A stretch of DNA of 64,000 nucleotides from Lachancea thermotolerans CBS 6340 (lineage: Eukaryota; Ascomycota; Saccharomycetes; Saccharomycetales; Saccharomycetaceae): the NCBI RefSeq assembly GCF_000142805.1, contig NC_013080.1:1364001-1428000 (forward strand), in the 5' to 3' direction. Below the pieces are notes generated by a model, which searched no databases, was not told where the DNA came from, and saw only the letters and a program-made list of their open reading frames with translations. The position numbers were made by a program, and so were the translations under genes. Below are positions 39,707 through 50,108 of the stretch, piece after piece. Position 1 is the first letter of the stretch, and every line of letters starts with the position of its first letter.

Positions 39707-42700
39707 TCAAATTAGCGCCAAGGGTAAGGCGAAAAGGAAGCCTAAACCTATTCTGCTAGCGGCGCCTTCGTAGACAGAGACCGAGGAGCTAGGTCTCGAT
39801 GGACTTGTTGTGGAGGCAGAGGCAGAGAGCTGCGAGGATGGAGCGACAGTAGTGGTTTGACCAGAGTGCCAGCCCAAAGCGCTGGAGCTGGCTCCCATTG
39901 CTGCCTTAGTAGCGGTGTCAGATTCGGTGCCCGAAACGCTGGTTTTGTTGCTATGGTTTTCAGCCGCAGAAGGCGCAGACTCAATCTGTTCGGTAGAAGT
40001 CGTTCCTGAGTTTACCGCTACAGGAGTATTGCGACCGAAAGAGGCTGAAGAAGTAGTTGTAGTAGCTTGTGTAGCGCTATTCATTGCATTTGGAACTGAG
40101 CTAGATGCCTCAGGAGAAACGTTTATTTGTTCAATGCTCGCGGGACTTGAAGATTCGGCAGCTGAGGGCTTGAGGATTTGGGAGCTCGAGCTTGCAGTGA
40201 CACTGTTTGTCGCTGGTCCAGAGCCAGTGGCAGGACCAGTGGCAGGACCAGTGGCAGGACCAGTGGCAGGACCAGTGGCAGGGCCGGTTGTCACGTGCTC
40301 AGGTCCGGTGGCGGTACCAGTTTGGCTAACGGAAGCAGGCGTGCTCACAAGACCCGTGTCACTGTTGGACTTGGAACCTGGAGCGACGATCACCGTGGAG
40401 GTAACGACGTTTCCGTTCGTAGCAGTCTCGGTAGAATCGGAGGCCAATGAGACCTTCGTCATTGAGAAAGTTGCGCTAGAAAGAGTTCCCGAAGCTGAAG
40501 AGCTCGATGCTTCGGTCACTGAAGACTCTTGGCTACTGGAAAACAAACTTGTTGTAGTTTCCGAGGTAGGCGCCGGTGTGGAAACCACGACCGCGGATGT
40601 GACCAAGGCTGAAGAGCTCGATGCTTCGGTCTCTGAAGACTCTTGACTACTGGAAAACAAACTTGTTGTAGTTGCCGAAGCAGACACTGGCGTGGAAACT
40701 ACGACCGTGGACGTGCCCGAATCCGCGGAGCTTGACGCCGACGAGACAGAGGAGGTTGACACTGCAGTTGCCGTGCTCGAGCTAGCAGAGCTTGGGACCG
40801 GCAAGTTTGATTTGCTAGATGATTGAGTTGTAGGCTGCGCTGAGCTGAAACCAGGAGCAGAGCTAGTCTTGTCTGTTGAGCTTGGGACTGAGGTCAATGT
40901 ACTTCCAGAATCCTGGCTAAAGCTTGTCGAGTTGCCGTAGTACGCGGAAGCTGGTGTTTCCACATAGTAAACAGTTTGCGTGGTAGCTTGCCCGTTTGGC
41001 CCCGTCAGAATAGACACCCCGGTGGAGAAAGTGCTAGTGAATCTACCCGTCCATCTAGTATAGACAGTTGTGGCGACAACTGGGGTCTCGACGTAGTACA
41101 CGGTCTCGGTGGTTGGTTCGCCGTCAGATCCAGTGAAGGTAGTCACATCTGTCGAGAAGGTAGAAATCTCAGTGCCGGTCCATCCGGTGTAGACAGTCGT
41201 GGCTCTAGTTGGAGTCTCGACATAGTAGATGGTCTGGGTCGTTGGTTCGCTGTCAGATCCAGTGAAGGTAGTCACATCTGTTGAGAAAGTGGATGTCTCA
41301 GTCCCAGTCCACCCAGTGTAGACAGTCGTGGCTCTAGTTGGAGTCTCGACATAGTATACGGTCTCGGTTGTTGGCTCGCCATCAGATCCGGTGAAGGTGG
41401 TCAAGCCAGTAGAAAAAGTGGAAGTCTCAGTGCCGGTCCATCCAGTGAAGACAGTCGTGGCTCTGGTTGGAGTCTCGACATAGTAGATGGTCTGGGTCGT
41501 TGGTTCGCCGTCAGATCCGGTGAAGGTAGTCACATCTGTCGAGAAAGTGGAAGTCTCAGTGCCAGTCCATCCGGTGTAGACAGTCGTGGCTCTAGTTGGA
41601 GTCTCGACATAGTATACGGTCTCGGTCGTTGGCTCGCCATCAGGTCCAGTGAAGGTAGTCACATCTGTTGAGAAAGTGGATGTCTCAGTCCCAGTCCACC
41701 CAGTGTAGACAGTTGTGGCGACAACTGGGGTCTCGACGTAGTACACGGTCTCGGTGGTTGGTTCGCCGTCAGATCCAGTGAAGGTAGTCACATCTGTCGA
41801 GAAGGTAGAAATCTCAGTGCCGGTCCATCCGGTGTAGACAGTCGTGGCTCTAGTTGGAGTCTCGACATAGTAGATGGTCTGGGTCGTTGGTTCGCCGTCA
41901 GGTCCAGTGAAGGTAGTCACATCTGTCGAGAAAGTGGATGTCTCAGTCCCAGTCCACCCAGTGTAGGTTGTGGTGACAAAGCCTGGGGTTTCAACATAGT
42001 AGATCGTCTTGGTTGTCCCCACTCCATCAATAGTATAGGTAGTGACATCGGTGGAGAAGGTGGTTACATAAGTACCAGTCCACTGACCAAACGAGGTTGA
42101 AGCAACGCTGGGAGTTTCCACGTAGTACACGGTCTCGGTTGTTGGCTCGCCATCAGATCCGGTGAAGGTGGTCAAGCCAGTAGAAAAAGTGGAAGTCTCA
42201 GTGCCGGTCCATCCAGTGAAGACAGTCGTGGCTCTGGTTGGAGTCTCGACATAGTAGATGGTCTGGGTCGTTGGTTCGCCGTCAGATCCGGTGAAGGTAG
42301 TCACATCTGTCGAGAAAGTGGAAGTCTCAGTGCCGGTCCATCCGGTGTAGACAGTCGTGGCTCTAGTTGGAGTCTCGACATAGTATACGGTCTCGGTCGT
42401 TGGCTCGCCATCAGGTCCAGTGAAGGTAGTCACATCTGTTGAGAAAGTGGATGTCTCAGTCCCAGTCCACCCAGTGTAGACAGTCGTGGCTCTAGTTGGA
42501 GTCTCGACATAGTATACGGTCTGGGTCGTTGGTTCGCCGTCAGATCCGGTGAAGGTGGTCAAGTCAGTGGAGAAAGTGGAAGTCTCAGTGCCGGTCCATC
42601 CGGTGTAGACAGTCGTGGCTCTAGTTGGAGTCTCGACATAGTATACGGTCTGGGTCGTTGGTTCGCCGTCAGATCCGGTGAAGGTGGTCAAGTCAGTGGA

Positions 42701-45700
42701 GAAAGTTGAGGTCTCAGTGCCGGTCCATCCGGTGTAGACAGTCGTGGCTCTGGTTGGAGTCTCGACATAGTAGATGGTCTGGGTCGTTGGTTCGCCGTCA
42801 GGTCCAGTGAAGGTAGTCACATCTGTCGAGAAAGTGGATGTCTCAGTCCCAGTCCACCCAGTGTAGGTTGTGGTGACAAAGCCTGGGGTTTCAACATAGT
42901 AGATCGTCTTGGTTGTCCCCACTCCATCAATAGTATAGGTAGTGACATCGGTGGAGAAGGTGGTTACATAAGTACCAGTCCACTGACCAAACGAGGTTGA
43001 AGCAACGCTGGGAGTTTCCACGTAGTACACGGTCTCGGTTGTTGGCTCGCCATCAGATCCGGTGAAGGTGGTCAAGCCAGTAGAAAAAGTGGAAGTCTCA
43101 GTGCCGGTCCATCCAGTGAAGACAGTCGTGGCTCTGGTTGGAGTCTCGACATAGTAGATGGTCTGGGTCGTTGGTTCGCCGTCAGATCCGGTGAAGGTAG
43201 TCACATCTGTCGAGAAAGTGGAAGTCTCAGTGCCAGTCCATCCGGTGTAGACAGTCGTGGCTCTAGTTGGAGTCTCGACATAGTATACGGTCTCGGTCGT
43301 TGGCTCGCCATCAGGTCCAGTGAAGGTAGTCACATCTGTTGAGAAAGTGGATGTCTCAGTCCCAGTCCACCCAGTGTAGACAGTCGTGGCTCTAGTTGGA
43401 GTCTCGACATAGTATACGGTCTGGGTCGTTGGTTCGCCGTCAGATCCGGTGAAGGTGGTCAAGTCAGTGGAGAAAGTGGAAGTCTCAGTGCCGGTCCATC
43501 CGGTGTAGACAGTCGTGGCTCTAGTTGGAGTCTCGACATAGTATACGGTCTGGGTCGTTGGTTCGCCGTCAGATCCGGTGAAGGTGGTCAAGTCAGTGGA
43601 GAAAGTTGAGGTCTCAGTGCCGGTCCATCCGGTGTAGACAGTCGTGGCTCTGGTTGGAGTCTCGACATAGTAGATGGTCTGGGTCGTTGGTTCGCCGTCA
43701 GGTCCAGTGAAGGTAGTCACATCTGTCGAGAAAGTGGATGTCTCAGTCCCAGTCCACCCAGTGTAGGTTGTGGTGACAAAGCCTGGGGTTTCAACATAGT
43801 AGATCGTCTTGGTTGTCCCCACTCCATCAATAGTATAGGTAGTGACATCGGTGGAGAAGGTGGTTACATAAGTACCAGTCCACTGACCAAACGAGGTTGA
43901 AGCAACGCTGGGAGTTTCCACGTAGTACACGGTCTCGGTTGTTGGCTCGCCATCAGATCCGGTGAAGGTGGTCAAGCCAGTAGAAAAAGTGGAAGTCTCA
44001 GTGCCGGTCCATCCAGTGAAGACAGTCGTGGCTCTGGTTGGAGTCTCGACATAGTAGATGGTCTGGGTCGTTGGTTCGCCGTCAGATCCGGTGAAGGTAG
44101 TCACATCTGTCGAGAAAGTGGAAGTCTCAGTGCCAGTCCATCCGGTGTAGACAGTCGTGGCTCTAGTTGGAGTCTCGACATAGTATACGGTCTCGGTCGT
44201 TGGCTCGCCATCAGGTCCAGTGAAGGTAGTCACATCTGTTGAGAAAGTGGATGTCTCAGTCCCAGTCCACCCAGTGTAGACAGTTGTGGCGACAACTGGG
44301 GTCTCGACGTAGTACACGGTCTCGGTGGTTGGTTCGCCGTCAGATCCAGTGAAGGTAGTCACATCTGTCGAGAAGGTAGAAATCTCAGTGCCGGTCCATC
44401 CGGTGTAGACAGTCGTGGCTCTGGTTGGAGTCTCGACATAGTAGATGGTCTGGGTCGTTGGTTCGCCGTCAGGTCCAGTGAAGGTAGTCACATCTGTCGA
44501 GAAAGTGGATGTCTCAGTCCCAGTCCACCCAGTGTAGGTTGTGGTGACAAAGCCTGGGGTTTCAACATAGTAGATCGTCTTGGTTGTCCCCACTCCATCA
44601 ATAGTATAGGTAGTGACATCGGTGGAGAAGGTGGTTACATAAGTACCAGTCCACTGACCAAACGAGGTTGAAGCAACGCTGGGAGTTTCCACGTAGTACA
44701 CGGTCTCGGTTGTTGGCTCGCCATCAGATCCGGTGAAGGTGGTCAAGCCAGTGGAGAAAGTGGAAGTCTCGGTGCCGCTCCATCCGGTGTAGATAGTAGT
44801 GGCTCTAGTTGGAGTCTCGACATAGTACACGGTCTCGGTAATTGGTTCGCCATCAGATCCGGTGAAGGTGGTCAAGTCAGTGGAGAAAGTTGAGGTCTCA
44901 GTGCCGGTCCATCCGGTGTAGACAGTCGTGGCTCTGGTTGGAGTCTCTACATAGTAGATGGTCTCCACGGTCTGCTTACCGTCTTCACCGGTGAAGGTGC
45001 TCAACTCGGTAGCATACGTCGTAGTCTCAGTGCCGCTGTATGGTCTAGTAGTGGTAGATGTGACGTCCACAATCGGAGTCTCCACGTAGTAAATTGTCTC
45101 GACAGTCTGCTTTCCGTCCTCGCCAGTGAAGGTTGTCAATTCGGTGGTGTAGGTGGTTGTCTCAGCACCACTGTACGGTCTGGTGGTGGCCGAGGTGACG
45201 TCAATAATTGGAGTCTCGACGTAGTAGATGGTTTCCACGGTCTGCTTCCCGTCCTCGCCGGTGTAGGTTGTCAATTCGGTGGTGTAGGTGGTTGTCTCGG
45301 CACCGCTGTAAGGCCCGGTAGTAGCAGATGTGACGTCCACAATTGGAGTCTCGACGTAGTAGATGGTCTCTATTGTTTCGATATTGTCGCTTCCAATATA
45401 TGTGCTGTAGCCAGTCGAAAAGGTGTTTGTGATCGATCCGCTCCAAGGTGTCATGGTAGTGGATGTTACCTCGACTACCGGCGTCTCCACGTAGTAGAAC
45501 GTCTCGATCGTCTGCTTCCCATCAGTGCCAGTGTATGTGGCGTAGTCTGTGGAGAATGTGCTAGTGTAAAGACCCGTCCAAGGGATTGTTGTTCCGGACG
45601 AGACTCCGACTATCGGAGTTTCTACGTAGTAGATGGTCTCGATTGTTTGTTTGTCATCGGGCCCGACAAACGTGTTTAGCTCCGTAGAGTATGTGGTGGT

Positions 45701-48160
45701 GATTGTTCCGGTCCATGGGATCGTAGTACCGCTCGATACTCTTTCGATTGGGGTGCCAACGTAGTAGATTGTCTCAACCGTTTCTTTGCCGTCTGTTCCA
45801 GAGTACGTTGTCAGTTCTGTCGAATACGTGGCAGTAGAAGACTCATTCCAAGGCGTCATGTGAGTGGTTTGGATGTTGACTATGGGCGTCTCCACGTAGT
45901 AGATGGTCTCCACGGTCTGCTTCCCGTCCTCGCCAGTGAAGGTTGTCAATTCGGTGGTGTAGGTGGTGGTCTCAGCGCCGCTGTAAGGCCTGGTAGTGGC
46001 AGAGGTAACGTCCACAATTGGAGTCTCCACATAGTAGATGGTCTCCACGGTCTGCTTCCCGTCCTCGCCAGTGAAGGTTGTCAATTCGGTGGTGTAGGTG
46101 GTGGTCTCAGCGCCGCTGTAAGGCCTGGTAGTGGCAGAGGTAACGTCCACAATTGGAGTCTCGACATAGTAGATGGTCTCCACGGTCTGCTTCCCGTCCT
46201 CGCCGGTGAAAGTTGTCAACTCAGTAGCATAAGTCGAAGTTTCAGCGCCGCTGTAGGGCCTGGTAGTGGCAGAGGTAACGTCCACAATTGGAGTCTCGAC
46301 ATAGTAGATGGTTTCCACGGTCTGCTTCCCGTCCTCGCCGGTGTAGGTTGTCAACTCAGTAGCATACGTCGTAGTCTCAGCACCGCTGTAAGGTCTGGTA
46401 GTGGCGGATGTGACATCCACAATTGGAGTCTCGACATAGTAGATGGTCTCCACGGTCTGCTTTCCGTCGTCACCAGTATAGGTTGTCAACTCAGTAGCAT
46501 AAGTCGAAGTTTCAGCACCGCTGTAAGGTCTAGTGGTAGCGGAGGTCGAGTAAACGAATGGCGTTTCCACGTAGTAGACTGTTTCCACTGTGTCTTTGCC
46601 GTCCTCGCCTGTGAATGTTGAAATGGTGGTGGAGTACGTGCTTGTCTCGGATCCGTCGTAGGCCTTAGTGGTGGCAGTAGTCAAGTGCGCAAGAGGGGTC
46701 TCTACGTAATAGATCGTCTCCACGGTGTTCTTGCCGTCTTCGCCAGTAAAGGTTGACACTACTGTGGAGTACGTACTCGTCTGGGACCCATCATACCCTT
46801 TAGTAGTGGCAGATGTCAAGTGCACAGGCGGCGTTTGCACGTAGTAGATAGTCTCTACAGTTATCGAACCGTCTGAGCCGGTCCAAGTTGTACGACTCGT
46901 ACTAAAGGTGGAAGTCTCGGTGCCCGTGGCAGTCACGGGAGCCGCTGTCGTGGTGAAAGACGTGCTGGCTACAGTTGGTATCTCCACAACAATGTGTGTA
47001 TCAGGAGTGAGCGCGCCGTCAGTTCCCACACTGGCGTCCGTTGTCGTGTACGTTGTAGTAAAGGAGTTGGGACCCCCCTGCGTTGTAGTACTCAGATACT
47101 TGCCGTCGATACCGCCATCTGCACTTCCGCTGCCAAAGACAACGACATGCGAGTAGGACACGGCGGAGGAACTACGGGCGCCAGAACAAGACAGGGTTTC
47201 CCGGTAAGAGTTCGTAAAGCGCAGTTCTGCATTGGTGTTCCGGTCGATGATTTGGTTGGCGTTCACAACAATACGCTGGGAAGCAGGGATGCCAGAGGCG
47301 GTAATGTAGATGTTATTGGAAACACATGACATTTTGTACGAAGCTGATGGAAGGGTGGTCATGCCCAATGGCATGCCCCACGCGTTGAAGGCGCTCGCCA
47401 GACTGACGTTCACATCATTGCAGTTCGCAAGGTTACCTACAACGCCGGGGGTACCGGAGTGTATGAGGGTTAGCGTGTCAGCGTAGGAATTGGTTGAACA
47501 AGCGCGGCCCACGAAGTATTCCAACTGGTAGCTGCCCGGAGCTGGGAACTCCATATCATAGCCTCTGTAAGCGGCATCATTCATACCAGCCGTCTGCCTA
47601 ATGCCGTTAGTGGTGAAGGTAACCGTAGCCTTGAGCGGGGTAGCTGTTGCAGCGGCGTCGTAGAACGAGACAGTATTGAGCCCCAGGCTCCAGGCGTTAG
47701 CTGCGGCCAAGGCGCCTGCCGAGGACGTACCGCCGATGGCGAAGACGAAACCAAACGATATGGTGCCTGTCGCAGATGAAAGGTCCGAGCGACCCACGGT
47801 ACACTGGAGCTGCGAGTTGGCGGAATCCAAGAACCCGTTGATAATGAGACAGTTCGCCACGGTGTTGCCGCTGCTGTCCTTGAGAGGGATGTACGAGCTG
47901 GAGCCGATGGTGGTCGACCCATACACCTTAAGCACGTGCGGCATCTGCAGCTCGAACACGTCGCCTTTCTGGGGGCTCATATTCTCTGTGATAGCGTAGG
48001 TGACCTTGGCGGTCCATAGGCCCTCCGGGTAACTCCGGGCGGGCGAAATCGATGTCAGGCCGGTGAACACGCCTGGTAGCACTTTGGCATGCGTGTGCGC
48101 CAGTAGCAGTGCCAGCAGCAGCGCGTGTATGAAACGTGCCAGGGGTGCGCCTGCCGACAT
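39707..48160 (-). CDS. Giant GPI-anchored adhesin with ALS/agglutinin-type head (adhesin 1)
   Basis: A 2,817-residue cell-wall adhesin. It starts at the ATG 48158-48160, where a signal peptide begins (MSAGAPLARFIHALLLALLL). Residues about 26-345 resemble the Ig-like head of Candida ALS adhesins and alpha-agglutinin (GVFTGLTSISP, GDVFELQMPHVLKV and conserved Cys). Next come about 45 tandem units of 42-45 residues ending YYVETP, rich in Thr. An older group near the head reads TSATTRPYSG; the younger group reads TRATTVYTGWTG. A Ser/Thr-rich stalk with five GPAT units leads to a GPI signal (EGAASRIG, then a hydrophobic end). It likely mediates cell-cell or surface binding. Repeats are almost identical on the DNA level, so array length in the assembly should be treated with care. 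Confidence 0.92.
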   Translation of the reverse strand: MSAGAPLARFIHALLLALLLAHTHAKVLPGVFTGLTSISPARSYPEGLWTAKVTYAITENMSPQKGDVFELQMPHVLKVYGSTTIGSSSYIPLKDSSGNTVANCLIINGFLDSANSQLQCTVGRSDLSSATGTISFGFVFAIGGTSSAGALAAANAWSLGLNTVSFYDAAATATPLKATVTFTTNGIRQTAGMNDAAYRGYDMEFPAPGSYQLEYFVGRACSTNSYADTLTLIHSGTPGVVGNLANCNDVNVSLASAFNAWGMPLGMTTLPSASYKMSCVSNNIYITASGIPASQRIVVNANQIIDRNTNAELRFTNSYRETLSCSGARSSSAVSYSHVVVFGSGSADGGIDGKYLSTTTQGGPNSFTTTYTTTDASVGTDGALTPDTHIVVEIPTVASTSFTTTAAPVTATGTETSTFSTSRTTWTGSDGSITVETIYYVQTPPVHLTSATTKGYDGSQTSTYSTVVSTFTGEDGKNTVETIYYVETPLAHLTTATTKAYDGSETSTYSTTISTFTGEDGKDTVETVYYVETPFVYSTSATTRPYSGAETSTYATELTTYTGDDGKQTVETIYYVETPIVDVTSATTRPYSGAETTTYATELTTYTGEDGKQTVETIYYVETPIVDVTSATTRPYSGAETSTYATELTTFTGEDGKQTVETIYYVETPIVDVTSATTRPYSGAETTTYTTELTTFTGEDGKQTVETIYYVETPIVDVTSATTRPYSGAETTTYTTELTTFTGEDGKQTVETIYYVETPIVNIQTTHMTPWNESSTATYSTELTTYSGTDGKETVETIYYVGTPIERVSSGTTIPWTGTITTTYSTELNTFVGPDDKQTIETIYYVETPIVGVSSGTTIPWTGLYTSTFSTDYATYTGTDGKQTIETFYYVETPVVEVTSTTMTPWSGSITNTFSTGYSTYIGSDNIETIETIYYVETPIVDVTSATTGPYSGAETTTYTTELTTYTGEDGKQTVETIYYVETPIIDVTSATTRPYSGAETTTYTTELTTFTGEDGKQTVETIYYVETPIVDVTSTTTRPYSGTETTTYATELSTFTGEDGKQTVETIYYVETPTRATTVYTGWTGTETSTFSTDLTTFTGSDGEPITETVYYVETPTRATTIYTGWSGTETSTFSTGLTTFTGSDGEPTTETVYYVETPSVASTSFGQWTGTYVTTFSTDVTTYTIDGVGTTKTIYYVETPGFVTTTYTGWTGTETSTFSTDVTTFTGPDGEPTTQTIYYVETPTRATTVYTGWTGTEISTFSTDVTTFTGSDGEPTTETVYYVETPVVATTVYTGWTGTETSTFSTDVTTFTGPDGEPTTETVYYVETPTRATTVYTGWTGTETSTFSTDVTTFTGSDGEPTTQTIYYVETPTRATTVFTGWTGTETSTFSTGLTTFTGSDGEPTTETVYYVETPSVASTSFGQWTGTYVTTFSTDVTTYTIDGVGTTKTIYYVETPGFVTTTYTGWTGTETSTFSTDVTTFTGPDGEPTTQTIYYVETPTRATTVYTGWTGTETSTFSTDLTTFTGSDGEPTTQTVYYVETPTRATTVYTGWTGTETSTFSTDLTTFTGSDGEPTTQTVYYVETPTRATTVYTGWTGTETSTFSTDVTTFTGPDGEPTTETVYYVETPTRATTVYTGWTGTETSTFSTDVTTFTGSDGEPTTQTIYYVETPTRATTVFTGWTGTETSTFSTGLTTFTGSDGEPTTETVYYVETPSVASTSFGQWTGTYVTTFSTDVTTYTIDGVGTTKTIYYVETPGFVTTTYTGWTGTETSTFSTDVTTFTGPDGEPTTQTIYYVETPTRATTVYTGWTGTETSTFSTDLTTFTGSDGEPTTQTVYYVETPTRATTVYTGWTGTETSTFSTDLTTFTGSDGEPTTQTVYYVETPTRATTVYTGWTGTETSTFSTDVTTFTGPDGEPTTETVYYVETPTRATTVYTGWTGTETSTFSTDVTTFTGSDGEPTTQTIYYVETPTRATTVFTGWTGTETSTFSTGLTTFTGSDGEPTTETVYYVETPSVASTSFGQWTGTYVTTFSTDVTTYTIDGVGTTKTIYYVETPGFVTTTYTGWTGTETSTFSTDVTTFTGPDGEPTTQTIYYVETPTRATTVYTGWTGTEISTFSTDVTTFTGSDGEPTTETVYYVETPVVATTVYTGWTGTETSTFSTDVTTFTGPDGEPTTETVYYVETPTRATTVYTGWTGTETSTFSTDVTTFTGSDGEPTTQTIYYVETPTRATTVFTGWTGTETSTFSTGLTTFTGSDGEPTTETVYYVETPTRATTVYTGWTGTETSTFSTDVTTFTGSDSEPTTQTIYYVETPTRATTVYTGWTGTEISTFSTDVTTFTGSDGEPTTETVYYVETPVVATTVYTRWTGRFTSTFSTGVSILTGPNGQATTQTVYYVETPASAYYGNSTSFSQDSGSTLTSVPSSTDKTSSAPGFSSAQPTTQSSSKSNLPVPSSASSSTATAVSTSSVSSASSSADSGTSTVVVSTPVSASATTTSLFSSSQESSETEASSSSALVTSAVVVSTPAPTSETTTSLFSSSQESSVTEASSSSASGTLSSATFSMTKVSLASDSTETATNGNVVTSTVIVAPGSKSNSDTGLVSTPASVSQTGTATGPEHVTTGPATGPATGPATGPATGPATGSGPATNSVTASSSSQILKPSAAESSSPASIEQINVSPEASSSVPNAMNSATQATTTTSSASFGRNTPVAVNSGTTSTEQIESAPSAAENHSNKTSVSGTESDTATKAAMGASSSALGWHSGQTTTVAPSSQLSASASTTSPSRPSSSVSVYEGAASRIGLGFLFALPLALI
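40200..41065. repeat. Stalk segment shared with adhesin 2 (copy 1)
   Basis: This stretch is nearly identical in DNA to about 50020-50775 in adhesin 2. It codes for the last repeat, the Ser-rich segment and the start of the GPAT tract. The copy here has one extra segment of about 117 bp (TSAVVVSTPAPTSETTT). Recent gene conversion or duplication is the simplest cause. Confidence 0.85.
40222..40285. repeat. 12-bp minisatellite (GPAT units) in adhesin 1
   Basis: About five copies of a 12-bp unit (GGCAGGACCAGT on the plus strand) encode Gly-Pro-Ala-Thr. The homologous tract in adhesin 2 is longer. Confidence 0.9.
40950..46880. repeat. Tandem 126-135-bp repeats of adhesin 1
   Basis: About 45 units of mostly 129 bp, each coding for a Thr-rich segment ending YYVETP. 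At least three types can be told apart: TSATTRPYSG (about 44950-46700), TRATTVYTGWTG and SVASTSFGQWTG. Units within a type are nearly identical, while types differ, so local expansion by unequal exchange is likely. Confidence 0.95.
42070..44640. repeat. 900-bp higher-order repeat within the adhesin 1 array
   Basis: The block 42121-43020 recurs at 43021-43920; I find one base difference (42335 versus 43235). A third partial copy starts at 43921 and is the same for about 350 bp before it switches. The block has six units of 129 bp plus one of 126 bp (TSFGQWTG type). Confidence 0.92.
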
Positions 48161-49463
48161 GGTTGTTCTTTGAGGAGTGTGAAACACACCCAAGGCTCTC
48201 CGCGCTGCCCACCTACCCCGGCTAGCTATATACCTGACTATCGATGCCTCAGCAGTACATCGCGCACCGCTGCGCGCTGCTGTGGCCCACTGCGACCCAC
48301 TTGGACAACGCTCAGCACAAGCCCGAACCCTGCGCGGCACAACGGCTGTGGGTCGGCGGCGAGCCTCCGCACCTTGCCTGTGCATCTCTCGACCACAGAA
48401 GACGCTGCTGAGCAGTTAGTTGATGGCTGGTGCAGGAGATCTTCTTTCCGGTGCCTTGCGTCCGCATTACATATACTTCTGCATACAAGTGCATATGCGG
48501 ACGTATGCGAAGCGTGTGCCTGGTTTCGTTGCCGGTATCACTGGGTAACCGCCAGCCTTGCACTCAGGCCACAACCGCCACGCTTGTTCCACGTGACTTT
48601 AAGGGCAGCTGGGTCAAATTTATGTTTTTCTCGCGCGCGGAAGATTTCGGCCACTACAACTTTCGATGGCATTACGCAGTGTGCAGATCATCGGGCAAGC
48701 CAAAACATAACTAAAATGTAGCTAAAAAAAAAAAAAAAAAGCTGCGTAATTTCCGCGCGCTGAAGAGTGGTAACCAAGACCAAAAAAGGAAGCCTGGATT
48801 GTTTACGGAATCCGCAGGCGCAGGTCTCGAAACGCGGCGGGTGCCTAGCGCCAGGACCCGGAGATCGTTGTGCCACGGTCCCTGGAGCTGGCCGAGGGCG
48901 GAGCAAATAGCGGTGCGGAAGCGCGGCTAGGGCCAGCGCGGATGCTTTTGCAGGCTGGCAGAAACTCCAGAGCGGGATTCGCAGTCCGAGATTCGCAAGC
49001 CCAGAGCCTAGGAATCCCGTGCTACAGGGAAATGGCGAAAGAACCTGGCGCGTTTTTTCCATTCCCTCGGTAAAACCGCTCTCCTGTCAGACTAGCTTCA
49101 TGATGTATACGGCGCGGCCACCAGCTTGAATTTCCTCGTGCATCGCGCGCAGCATGAAAGATCTGCCAGCTGCACTACCTGAGGAAAACCCTAAAACACG
49201 TGACTTAAGAGATCGCAGATCTCTGCCGTATTTGGTGACTGACAAAACTCGCGCTGCGACGGTCCGGCTGTCGTGCGACGTTCAGAGCGAAACTACCGCC
49301 GCTTGGCGGTGGTTATGCACTCGCTGGAGCCAACAGTTGAAGTCTTGTAATAATTGTTAGCGATGCCTTCGTAAAGTACAAACTGTTTATAAAAAGCGCA
49401 TAACATGCACCTGCAGAGGCTATTTATAATCTATCTTCACATGTACCATCGGTTTCTCTTCCC
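48161..49463. other. Long promoter region of adhesin 1
   Basis: A 1,303-bp region between the adhesin 1 start and the adhesin 2 stop. TATATA lies 67-72 bp upstream of the adhesin 1 ATG (48227-48232). A run of 17 A lies at 48724-48740. Long promoters are typical of yeast flocculin genes. No gene found. Confidence 0.5.
48227..48232 (-). promoter_or_regulatory. TATA element of adhesin 1
   Basis: TATATA about 70 bp upstream of the start codon. Position fits a yeast core promoter. Confidence 0.45.
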
Positions 49464-50010
49464 TCAAATCAGAGCCAAGGGTAGAGCTAGCAGAAATCCG
49501 AAGCCCAACTTGTTCGCAGCGCCCTCAAAAGTGGAAACTGAGTGGAGGGTACTGACAGAAGCAATGCTGCTGCTGCCAGAAAAGCCAGAACTAACAGAGC
49601 TCGAGCGCGGAGCTTCTGGAGCAACCGTAGTCGTCTTACCAGAGCCGGATGCAGCCATAGAGGCTGCTCCAGGGCTCGAGCCATAACCAGACGAGGCAGA
49701 TTGGGAGCCAGAGCTGTTGATCGCGTAGCCAGTTCCAGTAGCACTTGTTTTGGCACCAGTACCGGAAGTGCTTGTAGATAGGGATCCTTCACCGATAGCG
49801 GTCTTTGAGCTCCCTTCTGGCTTTGCGTTCGAAGGTTGGGCAGAGGAAACAACATTCGTAGGGGCTGGACCACTGTTAGAGATTCCGTTCGTGGAAGTTG
49901 CTGGCTTAGGACCGGTGGCAGTACCGCTTGTCACAAGCTTAGCGCCAGTTGCTGTACCACTTGTCGCGGGCGCAGAGCCAGTAGCAGTACCGCTTGTTGC
50001 AGGCTCAGAG

Positions 50011-50108
50011 CCAGTGGCAGGACCAGTGGCAGGACCAGTGGCAGGACCAGTGGCAGGACCAGTGGCAGGACCAGTGGCAGGACCAGTGGCAGGACCAGTG
50101 GCAGGGCC
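50011..50108. repeat. 12-bp minisatellite (GPAT units) in adhesin 2
   Basis: Eight copies of the same 12-bp unit as in adhesin 1, encoding Gly-Pro-Ala-Thr. Copy number differs between the two genes (five versus eight). Confidence 0.9.

Noticed and set aside
45860-46621. 253-codon plus-strand frame antisense to adhesin 1 repeats
   Set aside because: Shadow of the tandem repeats, no own features.
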